DNA of 64,000 nt from Alitta virens (taxonomy: Eukaryota; Annelida; Polychaeta; Phyllodocida; Nereididae): contig OW028580.1 in NCBI GenBank assembly GCA_932294295.1, positions 35,157,136-35,221,135 of the forward strand. The letters run 5' to 3'. Each line of letters opens with the position of its first letter. The stretch's first letter is position 1. Below, piece by piece: positions 11,469 through 24,100 of this stretch. The translations under genes and the position numbers were made by a program. Below the pieces are notes generated by a model that was given only the letters and a program-made list of their open reading frames with translations, was not told the DNA's origin and made no database searches.

Positions 11469-12105
11469 CTCACTTCTGCTTCAACTGCGAAAAGCAATTA
11501 GAGGATAATTGCAGGAAAAAAGCTTATTGTTCCAAAGAGTTTGGCAGGAGTTGCTGGGTAGGTTCTTTTTCTTTTGTGCATTTTTCAGAAACTTGTGATG
11601 TTCTCGGTATTAAAAGATGGTAATACAGCAGTATATATATGCAGCAGTCCATATATATATATATATACTATCAAAGTTAATGAGGCTGTATACTTTCAAA
11701 ATTTTAGAACTTTTTTTTTTTTGTAAGTTATGTCGCAAGAATGTAACAAAAATGTCAATAAAATTCAGTAAATTAATTTTGATATAAATAATCTATCCTC
11801 TTCGTGGATTTTTTTATAGGCACATTAAACTGTAAGGTCTGTCACCATCAGATGTTTGAGGTAGATGAGTTAAAATTCACCGTGATATTGTCGCATATTT
11901 CAGATACGTTCGGATGGGACATATTTATGGAAGGGCTGCGGATGTAACAAGCATCTCAAAGGAGTATGTTGCGCAGGAAGACTTTGCAATGTTAAAGAAG
12001 TCCTCGAACTACCCCCAAAAGTAACTCTAAAGGCCCCATTAATGGAACCAGGAGGACCAAGAGTCAAGCGAGACATGCAATTTATCATACCACCTCCTGA
12101 AGGAA
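11469..12105 (+). CDS. Gene 2 LU domain 1 (R-like, with basic tail)
   Basis: Exons 11469-11557 and 11904-12105. The A exon reads HFCFNCEKQLEDNC and ends in Cys-Trp, like gene 1 domain 1; an in-frame alternative acceptor would start it at 11463. The B exon has LWKGCGC and VCCAGRLCN, then a Pro-rich tail containing PRVKRDM, a furin-type R-x-K-R site, and ends PPPEGS. Introns 11558-11903 and 12106-12647 show TA repeats only. Confidence 0.85.
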
Positions 12106-15100
12106 GTAAGTGGTCACAGATTTTTTTCAATGGCACCCGCAAGTAAAATAGAGACATTTTATTTATTGTTGAACTTGAGAAAAAGGTCAATATAGTTATG
12201 TATGTTTCAATGTTTCATCCTGGAAAATTCTTGCAATTAAATACATTAGTTTAGTAACTTTAAGGCTAGTTCATTGAAGCTTAAAGGTTAGACTAGAACT
12301 GAAATTTTGCTAATGAGAAGATGTTTCAAGCTTTAGGCTCAGCTTGACTATAGATGAAACGAAACTGTTTTATAGAAGCTTTAAGGTCCGTTATCCAAAC
12401 TTCGTCTTCTCTTCCTGGATTTGAGATGCCATAATCAGTAGTGTTATTCATTATAATAATTTATGTTGTGTCACTTGTGTGAAAACAATATGGTGTGGAC
12501 AATACGGTGTTGACTCCAAGCTGCCTTATCATCTCATCTTTACATCTGCCTCTGGCAGCTGGTCATATAAGCTGACTATACTTCAGACCCAGTAGCATTT
12601 CGACATATATATATATATATAGACAATGTATTTATTTTTATTTGTAGATTATGGCAGTTTTTGCTTTTCATGTGTTGAAGTTGAGTCTCTTCACGAATGC
12701 ATGCAAAGGCATCATTGCCCTTTGAAGAATGAAAACAAGTGCTATGTAAGTCGTTTACAAATTATTTGTTGTATTGTTGAGTGTTGAAAAATTTGTTGAT
12801 GAAAGAGCAGTCATTATTTCTATAATTTAATGAAGAGCATTGAAGAAGAGAGTAAGGGACTGAACTGGGCGGGTGGAAGTTACCCTGTAACCAAGGTTAC
12901 GCTGTGCAGATTGTGAAGATAGAATTAAACAATTATGTAATGACTCCGTGATTTGAGCTAAGAAAATTAGCCTTGAGCTATATTACCCAGTTACAGGGTG
13001 TTATGATTAAAGGTTATGCTGTACTGACAAGAATTTTAAATCTAATACAATTGTTCATGTAATTGTTTTATGATACGGAGTTGAGCAGAGAAAATTGCAT
13101 CTCTGGGTTTAGTGCAGTAGCCTACAGCGGACCCAAAATTTACGACCATATTTGGTAAAAAAATATATCATTATTTTAAGCAACACTCGCTAAGTTTTTG
13201 AAGGTCTTGTCCAACAAAAATACAATTGTGTAGCAAAGCTGGGGTTGAGCAAGAGAAAAATAAAAATAAACATCGTTCTTGCCGTGAAAATGAAAACCGC
13301 CCTCATTTCTTGTGACGTCATACACTGAATTCAAGTTTTTGACGTCATAAGCTTGGCAACGAGGCTAGCTAAATATGGTCAAAAATCTGGGTCCGCTATA
13401 CTGCACTTTTTCCGCATCTCTGTATATAAGTGTCATTTTTGACATCAATACTTTAGATTTAAACGGAGAAAAATTGCTCCCATACACTATTCAGTTGTCT
13501 TTTGATAAATTTTATGCTCCTAATATTTTTTTAAACATTTCAATAATATATTTAAATCATCTGTTGATGTATCCCTGCTATTATATATTTTAAAGTCTTT
13601 TGAGGAGGATGGATATCACTGGAAGGGCTGTGGATGTGGCGTTGCGGAGGGTGAAGTGTGTTGCGTTGGAGAACAATGTAATGCCCCGGAAATGATAATA
13701 CCTATACTAGCACGTAAGTTGAACAAATGTAAATTGTCTATGATAGATTAGATTTGCCCGAGCTAGTTCACAGAGGATACAGCACAGGCTGAGTTGGTGC
13801 GAATCATATCAATAAGCGGGGGGAAAAACCGCTCATTCATCGCTAGACAATAAAATGTTGTATACTGTAGTATTTTCATCACCCAACACAGATTTTGGCA
13901 TTAGCATTTCTTTAATTGCGCCCTGAACGCACGTGACACGGAATTTCATGTCAGCCAACTCGGCATATGGTTTGTCCTCTGACTGTGAACAAGCATCCAC
14001 AATGAATAACTGATAATAAATAACGGCTCTTAAGTGAACAGCAGATCGCCCGGGCAAAGATTAGATGTAAATTGTACAATGTAATTTTAATTCGGTATAA
14101 AGAATTCATGTACACATTTGCCTTTGGTCATATCCATTCATAGTGCAGTTTACTGCAGGATATTGTAGATTAGTGTCATGGTATATCTATTCTGTCCATA
14201 TGTACTTTACAAAAAAAAGGAAAGAAGAAAAGTGCAAGAGCTGCAGGATCTTCAGAATTTGTTTTCTTCTTTGTAATTTGGTGACTGATTATTAAAATGT
14301 TTTTCTTTCTGTTATTAGAATTTGGCATCTGGTGCTACACTTGCGAGGACACAATTGAGAATGAATGCATAGGAAGGAACCAGTGTCTCAGGAAAGAACC
14401 TGAACAGTGCAGTGTAAGTTCTGCTCTCGTAATTTGATTCGATACAATTCTCTCAAAATTGTCGGACTTCAACAGAATTCCAAAGATCAATGCTGGATTT
14501 CGAGTTGGTTTTTGGAGCCATTGTTTGACTCCCAAAAAAAAATAAAGGTTTTAGATACTTCTTATTCATTGTACATATAAAGAAATAATTATACATTTTA
14601 ATTTTACAATGCAAATGTTGAAGCCCCTTTTTGTCCTCTGTGCTCACCACATTCTAAATCGGGCATTGCAAAAGATACCCCGTTGACTGTCACGTTACTG
14701 CATAGTCCTGATTTACATGGTGTAGAAAGTACTACAAACTGAAAACACCTGTTGACTGTTTTTTTTTAAAAACCAAGTCTCACAGTAAACCATAAATGAA
14801 AAACCTAGATGTTTTGATGCCAAACTTGTGCTTTATCATATATGTTTATTGTTGCTAAGACATACAGGAAAGGAAACAAAGTTTGGAAAGGCTGTGGGTG
14901 CTTCACGTTACCAGGAACTAAATGTTGCGTAGGAAGATTCTGTAACCGACCTTCACCCATACCTAACCTTGAAGGAGGTAAAGTCTCAATTCTACATATG
15001 TATATTAAAAAGGAGGGGGGGGGGACCTGGAAATTTTCCGACTAACAGTTCTATGATCTTACTAGATTGTTTATATTTTTAACGCTGAGTAGGACTTGCA

Positions 15101-18100
15101 AATATAAAAAGTCATTATGATTTATAATACTGTCACAAACAATATCCATGGCAACCCTGTAATATGGATGCTATATAGGTGCACATAAGTGCAATTAATG
15201 AATGATTTTGCGCGTCTTACATATTGCATATATAAAGGTTTATATCTAATTATGAATATTTGTTGTGATTAGACTATGCCAGTTATTGTTACGAGTGCGA
15301 AAAGCAAAATGAAAATGAATGCACTGAGATGGAGCACTGTCATCTCGATAAGGAAAACTTTTGTTACGTAAGTAAATCTTCCATATTGACTTCGTGAATT
15401 TTGGGAAAGGCAGTATCTTCAAACTATAAAACTGAACAACTGTGCAGCCAAATGAATGAAGGTGAAATTATACTGATACCTAAATCAGTCTAAAATTAAT
15501 TAATATGAAAATTTCCTTTTAAATTAACTTCTATGCAAGGCTTCTATGCAAGGCGGTCCTATTCACACGCTTCTATAGTTTTAGAAATTCTGAAATTAAG
15601 GTTGTTAAAGGGAGGACAAGGTGTTTATTTATGTCATCTTATACTCAGTGCAACTAAGTCACAATAATTTTCTGGGTGGTATTGTCATGCATGTAATGTA
15701 CTCATTTGCTTGAATATAATCTAGCAGTAATGTCTGAGTATGACTGGTGTTTTACATGAGATTATTGAAATTACAAAATGTTGTTCTAGCTGTTGTGTTA
15801 GATAACTAGATCTTTATTTTTGTGACTAGAGTATAATACATGATCACTGCTGGACCAGCTTCACTGAAGCTTGTAAGAAAAATCCTCAAATATGGAGGAT
15901 ATATACATTTTTTTAAAGGAACAAGTACTTTTCTTCTCTTGTATCTTTTTATCATCATTCAACAGTGAAATATAATCATGATAATGTTTACAGTCATACA
16001 AGGAAGGTGGCAAGGTGTGGAAAGGATGTGGCTGCAATGATTCTGGATTTAAAGACGCAATTTGTTGCTATGGAGAGTTGTGCAATGCTAACGACAAACA
16101 AGAAAAAGAGCTGAAAGAAGGTAAAACTATTGGAATATTTAGACCCATAATTTATGCCCATATATGGCGTCCATTAAATACGATAATAATTTCTACTTTT
16201 TACTAAATTTATTTTTGGCATACAATACGAATCATAGTTGTGTCCAGTGCCGAGGGTTTTGGGGCAGCTGCCCCCTATAAAATAAAAAATAAAATTTTTG
16301 CCTTGAAAATGATCACTGCCGTTAAATTGTGTCTGTCCAGTCATTGAGACACTGATTGTCTTCAATATCTCAGCAAATACGTGGTCTACATAGACAAATT
16401 ACGACTCATTTTATTGCTTACCTGCTCTGGTAGTATCATTGCCATCAGATCATTCTTTGCCTGTTTTCTGATCAGTTCCCAAAATACCCATTGGAATAAC
16501 ATTGCAAAAGAAATGTGTACTTCTGCCGAAATATTTTTATGATCAATAAAGACAATCAGAAACATGTCACTAACAATATAGTTCGATGATGATGTCAAAA
16601 ATGTAGCTGCACTACCTTGCGCCGCAATAGGGGCAGTTTTAATCTGAAGGAAATTAAACAGCTTCAATGGTATGCCGGACAGACTTGGAAAGAATGTCAA
16701 AATTAGTGCTGTCAACAATCAATCGAATTATGTTTCTATGATCTTGAAGTAAGATTTAACTTGATAAAAGACATAATATAGTATTAGCACTTGGCTGGTG
16801 GGCAGCTGCTCTTTAGCTCAACTATTGGAGGTGCTAGAAGTTACACACAAGAGTAGGTACTTCTTTTTTCAAAACAGGATCATGTGGATGATAGGCAATT
16901 TGTTCTCATATGCATATACATTGTAAGGAAAAAGTGCAGTATAGTGGACCCAGATTTATGACCATATTTAACGAGCCTCATTGTCATGCCTATGACGTAA
17001 AAATCCTTGAAATCAATGTATGATGTCACAAACTAAGTAGTTATGACGGCGGTTTTCATATTCACGGTAGAGACAGAGTTAATTTTTTTGCTTTTTCATG
17101 GGGGCTACTGCCCCCAGACCCCCGCTATTCTACACCAAATGTTATTTTAATTGGGCTAGAACTTCAAACTTATTATTTTTAATTATTTTATAAAATTTAA
17201 TTTTAAATGGACGCCAAATTAGGGCATAAATTTGGGTCCGCTATACTGCACTAAACCCCATTGTAATTGCTAAAAATCAAGGGCTATGACAGGGTCACTA
17301 TTTATTGCTCGATCATTTGTTTTGTATATCATGTAATTAATTTGATTATTTATTTCCAAGTATACGGCATTTGGTGCTGGAAATGTGAAGGTGCTTTGGA
17401 GGATAAATGCGCAGGCAAGCAACTTTGTAAAAAGTCTACTGGCGGCAAGTGCTTTGTAAGTATACATATTTAAGAGGAAACTCTTTAATCGAAGCACCAG
17501 CGAACAGAAAACATTTCTGAAACAGGCGCTATACAAATTTATATATTATATATATTGTACATATTCTTTCACCCGAGATGAATCATTCTCCTTTGAATAA
17601 TTATTTTATTATACATGTTATAGGAAGTTGTAAATTCTTTAAAATTACTGACAATTCCTCACAAGATAGCTTGAATCAATAAAACTGGAGTGCAGAGTTA
17701 AATTAAATATTTAAAAATGCAATAATTTTCTCTTTTCTTGTCCTATATTATTCAACTTCATGTCTTTCTTGATTATGCTTGAATTTTATTTGTATCTTAC
17801 TTCTCCAATTTTACATGCTTGGATAATTAGCCAATATGCCAGGAGGCATCAATTACCCACCTTTGAATATTTTTGCTTGCTTTTAATGCTATGTATTCAT
17901 TTGGTCCAAATAAATTGAATTGAGTATAACAGAGCAATTAAAGCTGGATTATCACTCATATGACAGTGGCCAAAATCTATTGCATTCACTTCATTGTCTT
18001 CTTAATACGAATTACCTACCATCCAGAGCCTTGCTCGGTTCACTATCTCTCTATAAAATAAATAAACTTAACCTAGTATTTAATTTTTCATGCCATCAAA

Positions 18101-21100
18101 ATTCAAAATGTAAACAAACCAAGTGATGATGTTACAATACTCAACAATGGGTGATGATGTCATTTCCATTGTATTTAATGTATCATTTAGTCTTTGTAAT
18201 TAATGCCTGTCAGATAGGAGTGTTTTGATTACTTTTTACCATTTTATACATAATTGTATTTTAGAATAAACTAAATCTTGTATATGTCTGATGGCTTTTT
18301 ATTTTTTATTCCCTAGACATACAGAAAAGAAGGAAAGGTGTGGAAAGGCTGTGGATGTGACAAGTCTAAGAAAGGAACGCAATGTTGCTCAGGAAGATTT
18401 TGTAATCGCTATTGGCCGACACCCAACCCAGAAACAGGTTAAAAATCTTTGTGATATTATATTATTATATATATTATTATATATTATTATATTTTTTCCC
18501 TGTGATATTATGACGCTTCAGTTACTATTTCATGTAATTATTTTTATGATACACTCTAAGCGTTTGTTATGTAAAAACTAAAAAAACACTTTCTTTTTTT
18601 CCCTGTTTTTTTTTGGTCTGTTCCAGGGTTCGAAGATGGTGTGCCCAAAGGTATGTTATGAATTTTTAGTAAATTTTATTTCAATTCAGTACTATTCATA
18701 TTATTGGCTACAGCTGTCATAATAGTTTTATTACATAGTTTACAACTTAGCTTGGTTATATAAAAGGGTGCTGATGTTACCAAATAAGAAATAAATCATA
18801 AACAAAAGAATGAAATAATAGATGCTACATATGACCATAAGTATATAATTAATGTGTAGAATATAAACAATGATCAGAACGAAACAATACCGTCATGGTT
18901 ACTAGTTTGTATAATGTATATATATATATAAACTTTTATTGACGAATCAAATCAAAAAGATACATGTGTCAAGTTAAAGCATCAAAAACATCAAGTATGT
19001 ACAATAGAAAAGGAGAAAGAAAACTAAAGAAAGCAATGCAAGAATGATACAATATGAAGTTATACTATATATACACAATGAATATTTTAATATGCACCAT
19101 AATGTACAAATCACTGATAAGATAATGCTGATGACTAAACAGCTATGAATGAATAGTCTCTAAAAAAAATTGTAATGTCTCTACACTAAACAGTTTGATA
19201 ATTTCAATGACCATCTCATGTAATATATAAAATGTGTACGAGATCCTGATTTTTTATCTTTCTGTTTGGTATTTTTCATATTTGCTTTGTTATTTTGGGT
19301 TACATTGCTATGTTTATGAACGTGTTTTTTCAATCCAGAATTTGAACCTGTTTAAGCTTTGAATTTTAGGAGGTATTGGGGAATTTAGGAGGTATTCACA
19401 TGTTGCTTGAGATAAAATTGTACAATGCACAAATACTGCAGCATTTCATTTATTTCTTGTATCTTGTATTAGAACTTATTGTAAGTTTATTGCAAATTTA
19501 TGATTGTAGAGTACGGCAGTTTCTGCTTCGCATGTGAAGAAAATTTAGATGACGAATGCGATGGACTTATTCATTGTGGTCTGAGTGCTGATAACAAGTG
19601 CTACGTACGTAAATGGAGTTTGGTGTAATTTGTCTCTTAATTATCTAAAATATTTTACTCATAAAAGTTTGAGCAGTAGGCGATAAAGTAGCCAGAACCG
19701 ACCTTCATTGCAAGGGGACTTGTTACAATGTAGCTAGCGATAAAGGGAATAGATGTATGAAGTAGCCAGTTGAGGCTTCTTTTTTTTTTTTTGTCATTTA
19801 TAAACAATGTTATACTAGGATCCATAATAACTTCCAATTGTTTTACGGTCATATTTTATCAAAGAAAGCTTGGAGCAGAACAAAATGGGGGTTTAGCGGA
19901 CCCAAATTTATGCCCATATTTGGCGTCAATGAAATATGAAATATATGTTTTTTTTCAAGTCTGAAGATCTAGCACAATTAGAATAACATTTTGTGTAAAG
20001 TAGCGGTGGTTAGGCCGCAGCCCCCTAGAAAAAGAAAAAAATTAATTTCGCTCTTACCGTGAAAATGAAAACCGCCGTCATTAGTTGTGACGTCATACTT
20101 GAGTTCAAGCATTTGATGTCATATCATAGAACTAGTTCTATGGTCATATGGCTGGCAACGAGTCCGCTAAATATAGTCATAAATCTGGGTCCGCTATACT
20201 GCACTTTTTCCCAAAATGGACAGACAATGTTATCAAAAAGTCAAACCTCAACCCATAAAATCCCTTCGCTGTGCCAATATTTCAATTTGTTTTGTTCACA
20301 GAGAAGCAGCGGAAATTACAAATGAATATCGGATACTTAAAGTTATTTCCTTCTCAGAAGTGTTTTTACCTTCCCAGAAGTGTTTTTACCCTTCCCAGAA
20401 GTGTTTTTATACCCTTCCCAGAAGTGTTTTTACCCTTCCCAGAAGTGTTTTTATCAAAGCTAGAAAGTTGGGGTTTGACTTTTACTGCTAACGTGTCTGT
20501 AATTAATGATTGTTATACATATATGCAACATTAATTGTGTGAAATTTTAATTGTAAATAGGGCATGCCCGGCTATCTTTCTCCTTGGTCCTCCTTCTCCT
20601 TTTTGCTTTTTGTGTCTATGGTCCTGCGGGATTCTTCTTTCACCCCTTCTTAATTTTGTTCCTTCAGTATCTATCAGTTCCTTCGGAATTCCTTAACTTT
20701 TGTCTTAATAGCATGTCATTTGATTATCATATATTATAAATAGCATTTTCAAATCTAGCGGTGCGTTCAACAAAGTATTTTCTCTAAATTATACATGTTT
20801 TATAGATTTTCTTTACAATAATCTCAGTTAAATGGGTTTGAAGGGGATCCTCTGAAATCATGGGTGGCACCTCAGTAGCGATATATATTTATCTTGGAGG
20901 TGTCACCCTTATTACATATATATGTCGTGTTAATGTAATATGAATAAAAAGATTTCTGTCCATTTTGTGCTGCTCCATGCCATTTAGTATATTTTGTAGT
21001 TTCTCTATTTCACAGACGTACAATGAAGGAAAGTATTTCTGGAGGGGCTGTGGATGCGGTGAGTCGGAATTTGATGGAGAAGAATGCTGTGATGGTGAAC

Positions 21101-24100
21101 TTTGCAACTCTCCTGAAGCTCAAAGAGTAGCTGGACAGAGTAAGACTTCTAATTTAATATCATTAATAGGAATTAACCCACTTGAGTGACATTAATATTC
21201 AAATGTCTCCCTTCGATTTAATAGAAACATTTGTTGGTGTCTCATATCATGGTATGGTGTCCCGTTTTCAAAATGAATGTCTCGAATCCTGCTTTATTTA
21301 ATGCACTGTGTATGCTTATCAGAGTACGACAGTTACTGCTGGTATTGTGAAGACGAAGATGAGAAAGACTGCTTCCAAACACAGTGTGAGAAGCAATGGA
21401 AAAAGATGTGTCACGTGAGTAGATAGATGGATAGATACACAGCTACACATATGCATAGATACATAGATACATAGATACGTAGTTAATAGTCAGAAGAAAT
21501 GAGAGCGAATGACTAAACAGGAAGCGCTCTCCAGTTTTGTTTGAATGATTAATCGGATTATATTGACACGAACGCTATTGGCCTACAGGTAAGGCGCCGG
21601 CACCCGAAAGCAAATTGCCTACTGATTATTAACTATATTTATCGACTCAATAAATGTAATATAAGTATAGTATCTACATTGTTTTTACTGCCAGCCCTTA
21701 TGCCAGTAATGGGGCTTACTGCTATTTCACTAACCACATATACAGTTTAATTTCAGTCCAACTGACTTGGTATGTCATGTTACAACTTTCATCAGGTAAA
21801 CTGTCAAGCCCTTGCGTAACTGGTCGTGATTAGATGTCTGTTTCCACTTCAGTGAGCTGCCTAATGTTGATCAGCTATCAAATAGTCATATGCCCATACG
21901 CAAATTGACTTATCTGATGTACTCAAGTGGTCTCCACCAATTATATCAACTGATTTGCCTACATATCAACCTGGATATGAGTGAAATTTAGCAAAGATAG
22001 CTCTGTGTACATAATTTGTGAAATGGCAGTAATTTTTACATCCATCAAAATGATATGGTCTACAAAAGCAGAGATAATTTATGATGCATTTATAATGTAT
22101 GATAGATTAAAGATTCAGCGGTTATTCATTAGGAAGTAGTATTTATATCTCAATATACAATGCAGGTGAAAGAACAGCAACTTTTATTGACTATTGAGGT
22201 TTTTTTTATACAGCTGTACTGCGAATTGAAAAATTAAAATGAAGTGATTCATACAACGTCAATCATGCATTCATGTTAATAAAGTCATTTATTGTAACAT
22301 AATGCTTACCAGTTTTCATGGAAGAGTACTGATTAAGGCATGTCTTTTCATTTTGTATTCTCCCAGACCGTCAGACAAAAAGGGAATATGCGCATAGTGA
22401 AAAAGGATTGTGGGTGCGACCGATCGATGCAGGATGTAGAGTGCTGTCACGGAAGATTCTGCAATCGATACTGGTATCTTCCACCTGTTGAAGGAGGTGA
22501 GGTCATTTAATGGGCGAGAAAAACTGAAGGAAAAAGTGCAGTATAGCGGACCCAGATTTATCACCATATTAACGAGTCCCATTGCCAGGCCTATGACGTT
22601 TTTGATTTCAATGTATGATGTCACAGAGAAAGGACGGTGGTATTCATAGTCCAGAAAAGATGCAGTCCATCTAAGTTTATTTTTAAACCCCCGCTACTTT
22701 ACACTAATGTTATTCTAATTGTGCCAGAACTTCAAACTTATAAAAAAAATGGATATTAATTCTTATTCTGCGGACGCCAATATGGTCATAAATTTGGGTC
22801 CGCTATACTGCACTAGGTGCCAGTTACCTCTGTGTCTCAGAGTTAGGTTTGGTATGATTGGTCATGTGTAGGCTTCTATGTAAATGAGTTCATACGATGC
22901 AAAACACTTGGCCATTGGTGTTAAGTAACAAACTAAAGCAAGAATTAATATAAGATAGGTATAATTTTATTTACAGTCGGTGGTGATATAAAACAAAGAA
23001 CATGAGCTAGCTATGTATCCTGGCAAAATATGAAGAAACTCATGGCGGTTTTATGTGCATCAGACTTATAGTATAATCCAAAATTAATGTCCACTTGTTT
23101 TTTTGTCTTATTTTCACGTATATGTCATGGAGAAGCAAAACATTTTTTATAAATATGTTACTAAAAAGTAAAAAAAAACACCCAACTTTCTTGTCCAAAA
23201 AGACCCCACTTTTGACATATAAACTTCAAGTTTTCTATCTTTGCAAAGTTTTTTTTTTTTGCCATTTTTTCATTATTTTACCATTTTATACAATGGTAAC
23301 AAAGAAGCAGATATTACAATAGAGAACATAGCAAAATGTTGGTTATTTGGTTACCAGAACTGTTTTTATCTGCTTGAAAGTTGGGATTTGACTTGTTGCT
23401 AACATTTATGTTAATATTACGCTGCTCCTTGCCATTTATGGAAAAATATGCCCAATAAACAAATGGATATTTATTATGTATCCCAATTTATTTATTTCCT
23501 ATGATTTGTCTTTTCTGCAGAGTTTCAACAGTATTGTATTAATTGTGCCTACATGCCGGAGAGTCAATGTAATGCCATGGTTCATTGTTCCAAGTATGGA
23601 GACCACAACAAAAGGTGCTATGTAAGTAACTCAATGCATTCACATTATAATTGCAACCAAATATATGTGTAAAGGTGTTCTTTGGTTAAATATACTTGAA
23701 GACATATATATATGATGTTAATCTGCTACTCTTTTCAATGTTAATTTTCTTCTCTTTTTGACATGTTATCATCATGCTTGAGAAGCTGTAGAAATTACAG
23801 TGTGTAATTGCAAGTCAAATACATAAAACAGCTCTTTACATGTCTAACCCATCAAGGATTTACAAGTCACTATTTCATTCCAATACTATTGCATCAACAT
23901 GTTACACAATATGGTTGGTTGTGACGTACCAGTACAATACATGACGTCATAGTTCTTTACAGCCCAATTATTGATGACCTCATCGATTATTGTGTATTGG
24001 TGACGTCATGCATTGTAGTGGTATAGTTAGTTTCATTAAAAACGGCCGGTCAAATTGAAACTAGACAAAGCTGTCATTGCTGGCCACTCAAAACCGGATC

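Noticed and set aside
18291..18581. Open frame across the domain 5 B exon in another phase
   Set aside because: The LU frame through 18317-18437 has the correct motifs and phases; the other frame runs into AT-repeat sequence. The same applies at 39186, 48132, 51638, 52835, 57657 and 62480.
20351..20455. CRISPR-like array of 23-bp repeats
   Set aside because: Units are directly adjacent without spacers and the window is an animal genome.
20216..20534. Possible repeat-protein gene
   Set aside because: It is produced by the 23-bp minisatellite read in two frames; no start context or splice sites.
23095..23322. 75-codon hydrophobic frame
   Set aside because: Low-complexity T-rich intron sequence; no signal peptide logic, no splice continuity, no conservation seen.
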